The notes: generated from the sequence alone by a model not told the origin. Positions 10,940 through 22,262 are shown, numbered from the stretch's first letter. The stretch: 64,000 bases of DNA from Tetrapyrgos nigripes (GCA_013368315.1 JAACJM010000060.1:310001-374000), one strand, 5' to 3'. Translations and numbers: made by a program.

Positions 10940-13900
10940 ATGCTCAATTCGAGAAAGCTAAGGCCGGGAATCATTTTCACCTCAGTCGTGGACGATGTTG
11001 ACACACCTGAGACAATCCTACGTGTTGGTTACACATCTAACGACCAGAGAAGAGTCCGCAAGTCCAATGTGCACGTCGAGTTACCCTCACCCGTCAAAAA
11101 GCGCCAGCGTGAAACCCTTCAGCGGCTACGGGAAGTCCACCCTCCGAAGGAGATTGAAACTGATGACGGAATTTTCACTTGGGAGGGCTGTTATACCCTC
11201 GATGATGGGAGCAGGACTGGACTTAAGGATGGAGAGGAGGCACCAGAGGTGACCCGGGTGATTGCAGTCAAACGAAGATATCTGTCGTCGGTGAGTGATA
11301 AACTGTAGAATATAATCAACGCATTAAAACGAAATCAGGACGAACCTATGTTATTATGGAGGCCATTGCGAGACGAATACCTGGCTGAGATGATCCGTCT
11401 GGAAGGTCGAGGAGACTTAGATACTACGCTGTGTCCACAATGTTGGCGTACAGAACCTGGACATGAGCCGCTATATCAGTGCCAAGACTGCTTGACTCCT
11501 CGTCTTGTATGCTCAGAATGTTGCCGTGATGAACACAAGCACCATCCATTTCATATTGTCAAGGTGCGTGAAATTGGTTGAACTTAATAGTACATATCTA
11601 ACAGACAGTACTCAGCGGTGGAACGGTAAATTCTTCCAGCAAGTTTTCCTAAAAGAACTAGGTGTCAGCATTCAATTAGGACATCCAGGCTTAGAGGAGT
11701 GCACTCACCCTCGTCCAGGCAACGTCGGGTTCCTGGTGATCCATTGTAACGGCCTTCATCCTGTAACCGTGTCGTACTGTAATTGTCCTGGGAGAAATAT
11801 ACCTTACCGGGTTCAATGCCTGCGCCAGCGATGGTATCCTGCGTCCCAGGACGATCCTCAGACTTGTGCGACATTCGCGGTTCTGGGACTGTTTCACAGA
11901 ATGACATTGCATGGGAAGGTGACAGCTTATGATTTTATGGCTGGTCTGGAAAAAATGACGAATAATGGAGGTATTGAGTATCAAAAGGTATGTATACCTT
12001 ACTTCGGATGAGGGTAACACCATACTAATGGATTAAAAGGACCGTTATAGGGTCTTTTCCCGTATTGTGGTTCAGTGGAGGCACATTTCGATCTTGAAGC
12101 GAAGTGGAAGGGGTAACTGTATTGACGGAAGGCTGGTAAAGGAGACGAAGGCGGGCGAGTGTGCGTTAAGGTGCCCGGCATGTCCTCGTCCCGGGTTAAC
12201 TTGCCTGAGGGATGGGAAAATGAGTCCGAGGCAACTAAGTGAGTCAAATATATCATGTTTTCAGAGAACAGGTAACTCACAGTTCCAAATCAGGTTCAAA
12301 TATAACCAATTCTTAGCTGTCGATGCCTGTTTTCGCCTAAAGCGACGTTTGGTATCCAGCGATGCCAAGGACCCTGGCCTGGGTACAGGTTGGACATATT
12401 TTGTTGAAAATGGGCCATTCCAAGAGTTTGTGAAGAACGTGAGTGCACAGAAGGAGGTGAGTATCGTTGAGTCGTTCCTGATAGCACCGTAATGTTGAAA
12501 TGTTGCCAGATGAGCAGTTGTAGTGGATTAGCGGCACTGGACTACGCAAATACAAGATATTCAAGAGGGTATGGAGCAACTGGTGTAGCACTTGGGGTTT
12601 GTGCTCAGCATGAGTTGGTTCAGGCCAACGGAGCGGATGATCTGCAGAAGGGTGAGAGGTGAGTAAGTCAGTAATCTAATCTGAAATCTGCTAATCACGT
12701 GCTTGGGTAGATACGCAAACGTGGATTACGTTTACGGTTCTCTTCGTCGACACCTCGATCCTCGACTAAACTATATCAATTCCTACGACATTTGTTGCCA
12801 ATGGTGTCGACACCTCGTCCAACGATTGAAGGAGCTACCTGAACTCGTCCGGACTCACATTGAAAAGGATTTCATGGAATACGTCATTCCCAAGTTACAC
12901 ATCCTAGGACATCTCCTCGATTGCCAACTCGACTTCTCCTTAAACTTCATACCTGGGGTTGGAAGAACGGACAGTGAAGGAATAGAACGCCCCTGGGCTA
13001 ACATTGGGCCGGTGGCTACGAGCACTCGTGAGATGGGACCGGGGACACGACACGACACGTTGGACGACCACTGGCACCATTGGAATTGGGTAAAGATAGT
13101 TGCACTTGGTGAGTGGACTGTTCTTAGAATATGGGCCTGTCTCTAAGAAAAAAATGCCAAATAGGACGTATCCTCAAGAAGTGTTTTCTCACAGCATTAC
13201 CCGAACGAAATGCTCAAGCTCGGTCATTCCAGCAATTCAAAGAAGCTCAGGGTGACAACGCAGAGACCTGGATTGGAATGATCAAGGCCTGGGAGTACGA
13301 CCGTTCGGCACCCAATCCTTTCCGGCTGCAACGTTTAGGTGAGTGAATTTATTATTGTCTTACTTACATTGTCTTATTGTTTTTTAGGTCTCACGGAACA
13401 CGACATTCGACTCCAATTCACAGAAAAAGAGGCAGACGAGGAAAAGGTGGGCATGCCCTCAATTCACAAGATTAGTCCCAGCGCTTTTATTGCCCATGGT
13501 TTGGAATTAGAGGAGTTACAGTGCGTATATCCGTCAATTGTACAGCATAATAATCACTAACAGGTTGTATTAACGAATTGTATTGACAGACGACGCCTAG
13601 AACAAGATGTCAATGCGTCAAAGAGCCCTAGCACCAGGGACTTGACAATGATCCTGGAACGTCGGACGCGACTGAGTCGGGAAATAGGACGCTTCCGAGC
13701 TGTGCAAGCTACGTATATGCCTGCTGCACTACAGGTACTGGCACAGGCCGAGAAGGAGACCTCAAGTGACCTCAATGCCGAATCTCAACCCCTTATGCTC
13801 CCTTCATCACTCACACAGGCTCAACGAAACCTTGGATGCCGGGAAGGTTTGCTCGAGATCGAGATCAAGCTCAGGGATGCTCAAATGCGAACTGCATTGG

Positions 13901-14847
13901 AGCATTTACGAAACCACCTTCATATCCGAACTCGACTCATTACATACCGGGATTCAAATGTTCGTCATCAGGCCATGCTAACGAGATCAAGAGCAATGAT
14001 ACTGCGGAATGACATTAAGACGCAGACTCACAAGAAGAAATACCAGGCAGCATGGGAGGCGACGTTAAAGGCACATGGAGGAGATGAGAAAAGGGTAGGT
14101 TGGCCAAGGTTGAAGGATTCAGATGTCAGGTGTATATCGGGTGAGGCAGATAAGGCTTGGAGAAGTGCTCGGAAGGTCCTGGGAAAGAAGAAAAGGGGCG
14201 AGATAGAGACAGAGAAGGCGGATGAACTAATCGACGCAGCTGACCAAGCGGAACTGTCGAGAGCAGAGATAAGGGACCGTGCAGGGACTGGGACCTACAA
14301 GACGTCGTGGATCTGGATGGAGTGTGGGACGGAAAACATGATCGATGAAGAACGCATGGCTGATGGTGAGTAGTGGTCTCATTCATACATACCGAATATT
14401 GACATATGTAACCCAGGGATCCGGGTTGAGTTCTGCAAGGCGTATGCACGTCTGCAGAGATGGACAGAGGAAGTTATACTTCTCCGGGAAGAGATGAGAC
14501 ACACCCTCGAGACGCTGGAGTGGCAGGCAAAGTGGTGGGAGGCCCGAGCAAATGCGCCGGCAAGGGACCCTGCCCATGCTGATGGGATTTCTGCTTACGC
14601 TCATAGCCAGGCAGCTGTTATGAGGGCTCTGCGAAATCGCTTTAGTGCGCACTGGCAAGGTTACGACACTGTTGAGAGCCTGCAGGATGAAGACGACGAG
14701 GAACAGGATGCTGCATCAAACGATATCACAGTGTTGGAGGGTGGTGATCCAGATGGTCAGGATGCTATGGATGAGGAGGAGCAGGATGATGAGGATGAGG
14801 ATGATGGATATATGGTAGAACACGAGTGCAATGAAATGGACGCTTAA
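10940..14847 (+). pseudogene. CxC2/KDZ transposase, element 1, one frameshift
   Basis: Eleven exons fit in phase: 10940-11290, 11339-11563, 11616-11987, 12040-12238, 12294-12456, 12510-12658, 12711-13108, 13165-13338, 13388-13520, 13590-14365 and 14417-14847; about 1,123 residues. The N-terminal cysteine cluster (LCPQCW..YQCQDC..VCSECC..H..PFH) is the CxC2 zinc module that precedes KDZ transposases. The RNase H-fold core shows the expected acidic positions: AVDACFRLK (12,322), NSYDICCQW (12,787) and EGIERPW (about 12,976-12,986). A helical, charged C-terminus ends in a very acidic tail. The only lesion is a 1 bp deletion near 12,198. Before it the frame reads CPACPRPG and after it LPEGWENESEATK, and restoring one base makes all exon phases agree. 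The enzyme would cut and rejoin element ends in the nucleus; this copy is probably dead but recent. Confidence 0.88.
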
Positions 14848-15049
14848 TATTGTTTATTGTATAATTTCGTTGCCAGCTTGATTTATAAATCATCGAGTAT
14901 TTTGGGTAATTATGATAATAGCCATTTATTTAACGCTTTCTTTCATTTTTGGGTGCGCAGGATGACAGCGCATAAGCTAGGCGAGGTAGGCGAAGCCGCC
15001 GTGGCTCGGCTTGATGCCTGCCTGGTTCATACCACCTTCCTGAATATAC

Positions 15050-15097
15050 CCCGGTAGGATTTGTAAATCGCTGTATGGACTGGCCAGTATGATTTAT
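15050..15097 (-). repeat. right terminal inverted repeat of KDZ element 1
   Basis: It is the inverted partner of 2525-2572. Its outer end contains the palindrome tgatttataaatca. Cullin-like sequence begins shortly after it. Confidence 0.75.
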
Positions 15098-15109
15098 AAA
15101 TCAACTACA

Positions 15110-17110
15110 TCAACGGGTGACTACAGTGAAAGGTTGTATGATGCACTGAGCCAACTTCTCGAGCAGTCTAACGGTGTATATGCGTTCAATATAGCTGCAT
15201 CGATGCAGCCCTCTCAAAGGAACTCATCAGTTCAGATAAGAAGGATGGAGACTGGATATCATTTTTTTGGAGATTTGCGACTGGTTCCAGGATACAGTGG
15301 TGAGTGCGACTTGGCAATACTTTTCTGTCTATAGCTGACGCGTCTGTTATCCAGCAAACTCTCCAGTTCCTCTTGACACATCTGAATCAAGTTTATACCC
15401 AAGTGACAAGAACCTGCAAACTATCTGGTCCGTCTGCTCACCGCAACCCACTTGCAATTGCTGATGTCTTTGTTTTCAGGGAGCTCACCTTCTCCAGATT
15501 TAATGCTGCTATCTTGGGATCTGTTGCTATCCATGAGTGACTCATGGAAGGTGTCACTGCTTGGGCAAATTTTGAGTGCAAAAACAAGTACAATTTCTGC
15601 TTTTCAACCTTTTCTTTTCCACTCACGTATGCATACTCTTCACCCAGCACTGCACATTCCCAGCGTAAAGACATATCAGCTTTGTTTAACTACCTCATGG
15701 TACACTGCCAATACTCAGCCTTTGAAGAGCATTACATCGCTCTTACGCGCCAATGAGTCTCAGAGACTTGTTGGGGAAGGAGATGCAGAGTGTTTCTTCC
15801 AGCACGTCCAAAACAGGATTCAAGACGAAGTCCAGCATGCAACAGAGGTGTTTTCACTGACTAGTTGGTCTATCATTAGAGAGACTACAGAAGGCTGGAG
15901 CGGTTAGCTAACTCAAGTGAGTTCCTGGTATTCTGCTTGCTCTTTCAGCTGTGCTAATGTCGTAACACAGATCTGGGACCATACATTACTGCCAAGGATT
16001 TCGTCAAGCTTTCAGAAATGTATAGGCTCTTTGGAAGAGTAGACAGACAGAAAGTACTCTGCGATACCTTCCGAGTTCATGTTACTGTGAGTGTGGCCCA
16101 TTTCCTATATCAACTTCATGTTTACCTGTTTTCGTTTGCTTTCAGGAAAAAGTCAAATCCATTGTCAAAGACTGATCTCAAGACGACAATATGGTTCAAC
16201 TTCTCCTTGATCTCAGAACTCTCGCTGAAGACACCATCAACACCTGTTTTGTTGACTCCACCTTTTCTCCTGACGAGGCCACCGCTGCAAGTGTTCCCAA
16301 CAGTCCATCCAGTTCCACCACTTCCAGAGCTCGTAATAAATCAACCGTGGTCGCTACATCCGCTACTCCAACCAGCCCAACTGCCTCTACCAGTAACCAA
16401 ACCTCCAACCCAAACGCCCAACAAAGACTTTTTCTATGCCCAAGGGTTCAAAGCTCATCGATCTAAACCTGCGGAAATGATTGCTCGGTACCTTGATAAA
16501 GCTATGCAAAAAGGACAAGGGGCTCAGTCGACAAAGGAGTATGAACGGACGTTGGATAAGGTGTTGGGGTTGTACAGGTATAGTGAAGGTAAGGATGTGT
16601 TTAGGATGTTCTATCATAGGCAGTTGGTGAAGAGGTTGTTGATTGGGAAGAGTGCGAGTTGGGATGTGGAGCAGAAAATGGTGAGGGACTTGAGGAGTCG
16701 GGAGTATCTGGTGGTTTTGGTTTTGGTCTTGGTTTTCGCCTTTGCTTTCCTTTTGATATCTCCGCTGACGATTTTGTCCCTCCTTGCTTGCAGGATACGA
16801 CCCCAAGTTTGACCTTGGGGAGAGTATGTTCAACGATCTTAAGCTTTTGGAGGATTTGATGAGGGAGTACCCGGTGTGGGAGGACAAGACGAAGAAAGAC
16901 GAATTGAAGGCAAAGTATAAGAAGCTGGAACAGGACAAGCAGAAGAAGAACAAGGACATAGACGTAGACAAGATCGAGGATGCTTTGGCATATGACGGAG
17001 GGAGTATACCGAGTGGAAGCAGAATAAGAAGAACAATCTGACGGTCATGGTACCAGTGCTTCAGCACAGTGCTTGGCCTTTCAACGTCCAGAAGAAGAAA
17101 ATCATTCTAT
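15110..17110 (+). pseudogene. cullin (CUL4-like) gene fragment with introns, degenerate
   Basis: Successive exon-like stretches read as a cullin in the right order: NLQTIWELTFSRFNAAILG (after an intron ending at 15,480), ESQRLVGEGDAECFFQHVQ (15,750-15,810), MYRLFGRVDRQKVLC (16,018), SKPAEMIARYLDKAMQKG (16,470), KDVFRMFYHRQLVKRLL (16,590), YDPKFDLGESMFNDL (16,797) and LTVMVLQHSAWPF (17,038). Cullins are ubiquitin-ligase scaffolds, and the SKPAEMIA..KRLL stretch is the family's best-known block. A frame change near 16,418, loss of the N-terminal start and loss of the whole C-terminal cullin/neddylation region show a dead fragment. The introns are kept, so it was copied as DNA, not through mRNA. 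Confidence 0.8.
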
Positions 17111-17329
17111 CTTTGGCATTAGGTTTTGGGTAGGGATGGGATTGGGTGAGGGAAGGAGTGTGGTTGAGCTGAAGGAGACGCGTCTGCGACAACGCGACAC
17201 AACTACAAACACTGATGTGACTTCTCGCCTTCTGCTGACGCTGGCTCCCACAATCTTGACTAACCAGTGGATCAAGGTCATTCCTGTGCTAAACTTATGG
17301 TACGTCGGCCTTCCTTGCAGATATCTTCC

Positions 17330-17587
17330 TATTCCAACATCTGCCAGTTTTCTGTCTTCTGTGTATGGCTCCCAGAAGTCCATCCAAATCAGACCATTTC
17401 ATGGATATACGTCTTTGCACTCAATGAAGACAGCGGCAGATTAGAGTACAAAATCAGCTCAACTGGCTGTATTCCCAAGACTAGACTGAGGGAATGGAGA
17501 AGCCGACATGAGTCCAAGGGGTTTAGGCTCGTGCACCCGGTAGAAGTGCTTGGAAGGGGAATGGCATATGCCATCGGTGGGTTTTAG
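17330..17587 (+). pseudogene. GIY-YIG (T5orf172/MUG113-like) nuclease fragment
   Basis: The frame reads 'WIYVFALNEDSG..EYKISSTGCIPKTRLREWR', followed by 'FRLVHPVEV'. This is the GIY-YIG variant in which Y-[VI]-[FL] is followed by [KY]-[IV]-[GS]-x-T and then R-x3-W. The expected K-[IV]-G-x-T reads K-I-S-S-T, so a key glycine is missing. A related, longer copy lies on the minus strand at 26,962-27,360. The fragment directly follows the cullin fragment, and its 5' exons are not evident. Function in the host is unknown; many basidiomycetes have multiple copies. Confidence 0.6.
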
Positions 17588-18239
17588 GGCATTCTAGGTT
17601 ATATGCCCTAACTGTTACTTCAGAGAATGAAGCCCACTGCCAAATACTGTGGTACGCCACTAGAATTGTGCGATCATGCCCAGATTGTCATGTGGTCCAT
17701 CGAGAAGAATTTTGCATGGAGACAGACTTAGGGTTTGAGGAGCTTTGTCTCGTCATCGACACGGCAAAGCGAATTGTAGAAATGAGGGGAGTGTAAACTG
17801 GACACTTTTCGCTTTTGGTGCTATCTCGCTTTCGACTTTGATTTGCCTGCTGTCGTTTTGCTATTTCACCATCGACTTGCTGCCATTGTATAACTAAAAT
17901 TGTAACCAAAATTCTTTTTGGACTTTGTCGATAACTAAAGTTGTAGCCAATGGTGCTACTGATCAAGGACAAGCAAGTGAGTTGACTCTCTTTTCTTTTT
18001 TCTTTTGTGGTTTCTTGTGGAAACACGGCTCTGTTTCCTTTTCCGTGTTACCACTTCATTTCACTGCATGAAGCTAACCGCATGTACATCGACTGCTTTA
18101 CCTCCCCCCCAGAACTCAAGTTGCAATACCGACGTCTGCAATTCACACACCTATAGCGCTATTCCCAACCCCGTTTCCTTGTGTGCAATTTGAACAAGCG
18201 TCGACTTATAACACACTGTACGCGCGAATTGCCCTTGAA
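17588..18239. other. unassigned spacer
   Basis: No coding region can be supported. Open frames are short and without domains. The segment separates the GIY-YIG fragment from the glutathione synthetase fragment. Confidence 0.4.
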
Positions 18240-19050
18240 ACGGAGTTCTTAGATGAGGTTATGGGGTGTTGGAAAGGTAGACGATTTCGTAGGGAAGCTT
18301 TGGACCGGCTGGAAAGCCTTGAGGGATAAGGGTCTACAACAGGTACACTTCATCATTTATATCTCGGACTTTTGCTCACATATGATGCTACATGTGTCTG
18401 AAGATAGCAATGTTTCAATACGTGTTCAATACCATCTCATCATCTTTCAGTACACTGTCTCAAAAGGTCTCTGAAATGCATAGGTGAGTACTTGTATTCA
18501 AAGTATATGAAATGGCACTAATACTCGAACAGACATGTACATCTTTGCGCTTCAACAGGCTTTTATGATTCCTCCCCTTACCTTCAAGCGGACAATCTTC
18601 CTCCCAACGATACCATTGCTGGGCCCGTAGAAGGTCTCGCAGCTGCACACACAGCATATGATGTTCCAAGGTATGTTAGTCTCCTCAACATTTGTTTACT
18701 GCTCTCACTATCATGTACCCAAATCCTGTTCATTGTCCAACCTGGAGAAAGGAACGTCTTCGACCAGCTATGGCTGGAATATGAGCTGTTGGAAAAGTAT
18801 GTCATCCGTCGGTTTATATTCCTTCTCTTCACTTATCTCTTGTAACTCTCTACAGACACTCCATCAAAGTCATCCGCCTCACCTTCGACGAACTCTCTTC
18901 CTGCGCTAGCGTATCCTCCATCAACGCTCCCCTCTTCACCACCTCTTCATCACTCCACTTTCCACCCGGAGCATCACCCTCATCAAAATTTCCACTATCT
19001 ACTTCCGCACAGCCTACACCCCCACCGACTTCCCCACCTCATCCCACTAC
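18240..19050 (+). pseudogene. glutathione synthetase gene fragment, degenerate
   Basis: Exon-like pieces occur in the order expected for eukaryotic glutathione synthetase: VGKVDDFVGKLWTGWKALRD (18,268), FQYVFNTISSSFSTLSQKVS (18,413), GFYDSSPYLQADNLPPNDT (18,560), EGLAAAHTAYDVP (18,630), NVFDQLWLEYELLEKYVIR (18,750), KVIRLTFDELSSCASV (18,865) and ISTIYFRTAYTPTDFP (18,987). 'EFNTIS[SA]SF' and 'YFR..Y.P.D[FY]' are characteristic of the family, which joins gamma-glutamylcysteine and glycine. Start, ATP-grasp C-terminus and several splice sites are missing, and frames change between pieces. It ends abruptly at about 19,050, where GH131 sequence begins in frame with a TAG. Confidence 0.75.
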
Positions 19051-19720
19051 TAGTACTCTCAAGTCTTTGGCAACTCAACTGCACCGACACCCTTATGGGC
19101 TTCCACCCTCACCGAGCAGGTAATTTCAATTACCATTGACAACACTTAAGCTTCCGTCTTCGTGCCTGGGGGAGGTGCCCCTCAGAACGGCTTCTGCAGG
19201 ATGGAGTTGATCGCTCAGAACAAGTTGAACGACGTTATGGAGGTCGGGGTCACAAGGTTTCATTTCTCCATCCAGGAGAACAACCAGCTACCTCTGAACT
19301 TTACTCATGAATACCAAGCTGCAAATCGGTTCGTCATATTACTTTACTTTCTGCTCCTACTAGGTAGCTTATGAAAACAATATTCTCAAACATCCAGGTA
19401 CTCCCTTCACCAACCCAACCCAATCCCTTCCTGGTTCAGACGCGCATGCCTTGAAAATCCGCGACCACTCCCTGACTTTACCCCATCCACATGGCATAAC
19501 TTTGTTGTTCAAGTAGACTGGGATCAGCGAACACTCCAAGTGTTCTATTCCACGGACGGAGAAACCTTGGAAGCGGTTACGGACGTGGTGCAGATCTGCC
19601 AAATGGTGAGTTTTCCATTTTGGTGCTCATGCTATTTTTTTTCCCTCGACAATACTCTAATTTACTGCAAAGAGAGTTTTGGGAGTAAGCGCAGGTGCAG
19701 GCATACAGGTTACTCACGCC
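19051..19720 (+). pseudogene. glycoside hydrolase family 131-like gene fragment, degenerate
   Basis: The frame reads YSQVFGNSTAPTPLW, VISITIDNT, VFVPGGGAPQNGF, ELIAQ, RFHFSIQ..LPLNFTHEYQ, GTPFTNPTQSLPGSDAHALK and TWHNFVVQVDWDQRTLQVFY. This order and wording fit fungal GH131 beta-glucanases (jelly-roll fold, secreted). Premature stops (TAG at 19,051 and TAA near 19,147) and a frame change between the ALKIRDHS and TWHNF segments (about 19,475) mark it as dead. No signal peptide or start is present, because the 5' end is replaced by glutathione synthetase sequence. Confidence 0.75.
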
Positions 19721-19904
19721 CAACAGGACCAGGATCAGATATAGGGTCACGACGATCCCTGCGGACTAGTAAAGATAGCAAGAACTTACATGAAGATTCT
19801 GCACTTGACGCTCTCGAGCCCAGCTATCAATTCAGCAGACAGGTTCTCTTTGGTAAACTGGTACTAGCTTTGACCATGTGGATGGTAACATTCTTGGGTG
19901 TAGA

Positions 19905-19998
19905 AAATCATTTGTGTTTCTTTCACGCAGATGCATCTTGCAGTGGACACGTTGGAAACGCGACTGCGTCAAGCCACTGATGCGCCTGCGTCCTATTC
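19905..19998 (+). pseudogene. short fragment of an Sld3-like host gene
   Basis: The frame FLSRRCILQWTRWKRDC followed by VKPLM is the same exon found at 32,395-32,440 (minus; SRRRVSQWTHWRRD..IKPLM) and, inverted, at 24,895-24,960. Those neighbours belong to a larger gene described at 24,905-26,760. Here only about 90 bp is retained, next to the 382 bp MITE-like copy. Confidence 0.5.
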
Positions 19999-20003
19999 TG
20001 ACT

Positions 20004-20385
20004 CCGGAAATACGATATATCTGCAGACTTATCTGAACTCTGGATAGATGGTCCATTTGGACTCCTATCTGCACCTGTATCTGTGCTTCAGATATACGGG
20101 ATTTCTGGACATGTATCCGGAGCTTTAAAAGGTTACCTTTCTTTTGTTTGAATAGCTATACAAATTAGGCGTCTTTTTGTACATCTTTACATAGATTACA
20201 TGTGCCATCTTTTCATTTACCTATCAAGTGTAATTAGGGGTTTCCAGATGTACGTTCTTTCTGTACGAATATTTAGAGTCAAAATATAACATTTATTTGT
20301 ATATATATCTGAACTCCAAATACATCCTACTTTCGTACACCTATCTGCTCATCTATCCGTCGAGCCGATAGAAACTTACTTCCGG
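20004..20385 (+). mobile_element. 382 bp MITE-like element, copy 1
   Basis: It begins CCGGAAATACGATATATC and ends GAAACTTACTTCCGG, giving imperfect terminal inverted repeats. A copy of the same length and nearly the same sequence lies inverted at 24,510-24,891. There is no coding capacity. The inner ends share 'tatccgtcgagccgata', a near palindrome also echoed in the small MITEs at 26,021 and 28,620. Confidence 0.75.
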
Positions 20386-20453
20386 CGTGTGAGCGTCGAG
20401 CGAGCAGCAGTGTCCACGTGAAGCGGTCACAAATTGGTCACAAATGTCACATA

Positions 20454-22074
20454 CAGTAGCTGCGAAAATTGATGCCGCTTCCTTTTTTGGAATTTAGCTC
20501 CGGTCTGGTTTCTGGGTTACTTCTTGATTCGGGATGGGTCAGGATATATGACGGGTATCAGAAATCTGCGGGTACCCCATGCGGGTACACAGCGGGTACA
20601 TGCGGGTGATGCGGGTGATGCGGGTACCCATTACCCTTTGCTTATCATGTAGAATCTTAGTTGATTAAGCCTTCTAATTGCTCTTTTTATTGTGTAGATA
20701 GTCCTTTCAAAATGCAGAGTCTGTTGTGTAGCAATTTCACAAAGAACAGAACGCGCTGTCGGTATTGAGGTAAAATCATTCATACAAAAATGATGGGATT
20801 TACGTGGTATATGCAAGACTCAGCATCACCTATCATTGACACTTTCTGACCCACTCTGCACTTACTTTTGCCCTTCTCTGCAAATGGGACTGCTTGTAAG
20901 TATGAGTATCCAACGTTACATAGCCTTAGTTGCATAGAATATTCTTTTTGTAGAAATGGCTTGGTAAAAGCATCATACGGCCCGCTGTTGATGCTACTTT
21001 AGCAGGCAGGTTAGTGTACCAGCATGAAAGGCAGTTCAGTCACAAATCACAGCCAAAAAATCTAAGGCCAGATTTGACATTTTCTATTTATTTTTTTTTT
21101 GGATTTCTTCTGGATTTTTTTTGGTCAGAGAGACTGAGCTTTCATTCATGCCAGGACAGTAGTATGTATGTGCAAATAGCCGTTCATTCTCTTCAACGGA
21201 CTCTCATACAACATCAAGGCAAGAAACATAGTACCCGCATAGGTACCCGCATAGGTACCCGCATGGGTACCCGCATGTGCACAGCCACTGCGGGTACCAT
21301 GCGGGTACCATTCGTGAGCATTACTAACATCCACACAACATCTAACAGTTTGAAAACAAGGAATGCTGTAGCTTCTGTACTAATAGCCAGTACCTTGACA
21401 TGCTCAATGTGTAGAAGTAAATTTCTATCATAAATTCTAGTAAACCTTGGGCTGAATTCACATTGATCTTGACTTTTCTAGAATTGGATGAACAAATTAC
21501 TTTATTGAACACTTGAAACATTGACTCAGTGATGTATTAGAATGAGTATGTTGCATTTACACTGCGAACCACGAAGAGTTTTATTGATGCAGGCTTCATT
21601 TCAAGTCTAAGGGTAATTTGGGTACATAATTCATAGAATATTGGCATGCAGAGAATGGAAATAGTCTCTAGTGCATGCAATAAGCTTTTGGCAAAAATAT
21701 CTAGGCTGCTTTGTAGAGAAATACTCGAGTTAGGAATGAGACTACTGCAGATGGGAGTGAGTGGCTGTGCTTACCCATGTACATTTGAGTTTCACTACAC
21801 TTCGTTGAAGTCTATCTACAAGCTCTATATTCACTTTTATGTCTCTCTACTATGTTACAAATGCTCGTATGTATGCCATAGAATGCTGAACTCAAATATT
21901 TAATGGTACCCGCAGCCCACCCGCAGACCCGCATGGGGTACCCGCAGATTTCCCTATACCGGATATATGAGAGAAGACGACTGCACCACTTTTCTAGTGT
22001 TGTGAAGGCTGGGAGTGAAGCAAAAGATTGTGACCCGGCACCCCGGCACCATGCATCAATTTTCGCAGCTACTG
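20454..22074. mobile_element. 1.6 kb non-autonomous TIR element with GCGGGTACC repeats
   Basis: The outer inverted repeats are CAGTAGCTGCGAAAATTGATG on the left and the complement ending at 22,074, each flanked by TA (20452-20453 and 22075-22076). Further in, both arms share 'aatctgcgggtaccccatgcgggt'. Clusters of GCGGGTACC/GGTACCCGC occur at 20,565-20,635, 21,233-21,310 and 21,903-21,950. No protein with a known domain is encoded. Subterminal GGGTACCC repeats recall hAT-type elements, but the TA flank argues for another superfamily, so the class is left open. Confidence 0.6.
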
Positions 22075-22135
22075 TATACCGGTATAGTTACCGGTATTAC
22101 TATATAAGGCTACATTAATAGCTAGGGCAAAATCC

Positions 22136-22262
22136 GTCAGGACGTCCTAGCGCTGCTGATTCTGCGATGACAGATGTGATTCTGTGTGAACATAAGAGTC
22201 TGTTCGGCAGCGCTAGGACACGCGCTATGACGTCCTGAGCTGACATCTGTGTGAACATAAAC
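22136..22262. repeat. inverted-repeat hairpin upstream of the terpene synthase
   Basis: 'aggacgtcctagcgctgc' pairs with 'gcagcgctaggacacgcgctatgacgtcct' around 22,140-22,245. A direct repeat of 'gacatctgtgtgaacataa'-like sequence lies inside and after it. It lies about 410 bp upstream of the terpene synthase ATG. It could be a small MITE or a regulatory palindrome; nothing decides between them. Confidence 0.45.

Larger units (their letters stand above)
2525..15097. mobile_element. KDZ-type DNA transposon, element 1 (about 12.6 kb)
   Basis: The element is bounded by inverted repeats of about 48 bp (2525-2572 and 15050-15097) that share 'AAATCATACTGGCCAGTCC' and 'GATTTACAAATCCTAC'. Inside are four genes: accessory (minus), small basic coiled-coil (minus), RNase H1-N-like (plus) and CxC2/KDZ transposase (plus). 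The outer flanks differ: inverted gag to the left and cullin sequence to the right. No convincing target-site duplication was found. The flanks may have been rearranged after insertion, or the true ends may lie a few bases away. KDZ elements are a known fungal DNA transposon class. The 12.6 kb extent is inferred from the repeats. Confidence 0.75.

Noticed and set aside
15110..20000. Helitron origin for the captured gene fragments
   Set aside because: No Rep/helicase coding region, no 5' TC or 3' hairpin-CTRR end could be identified, so the mechanism is left open.
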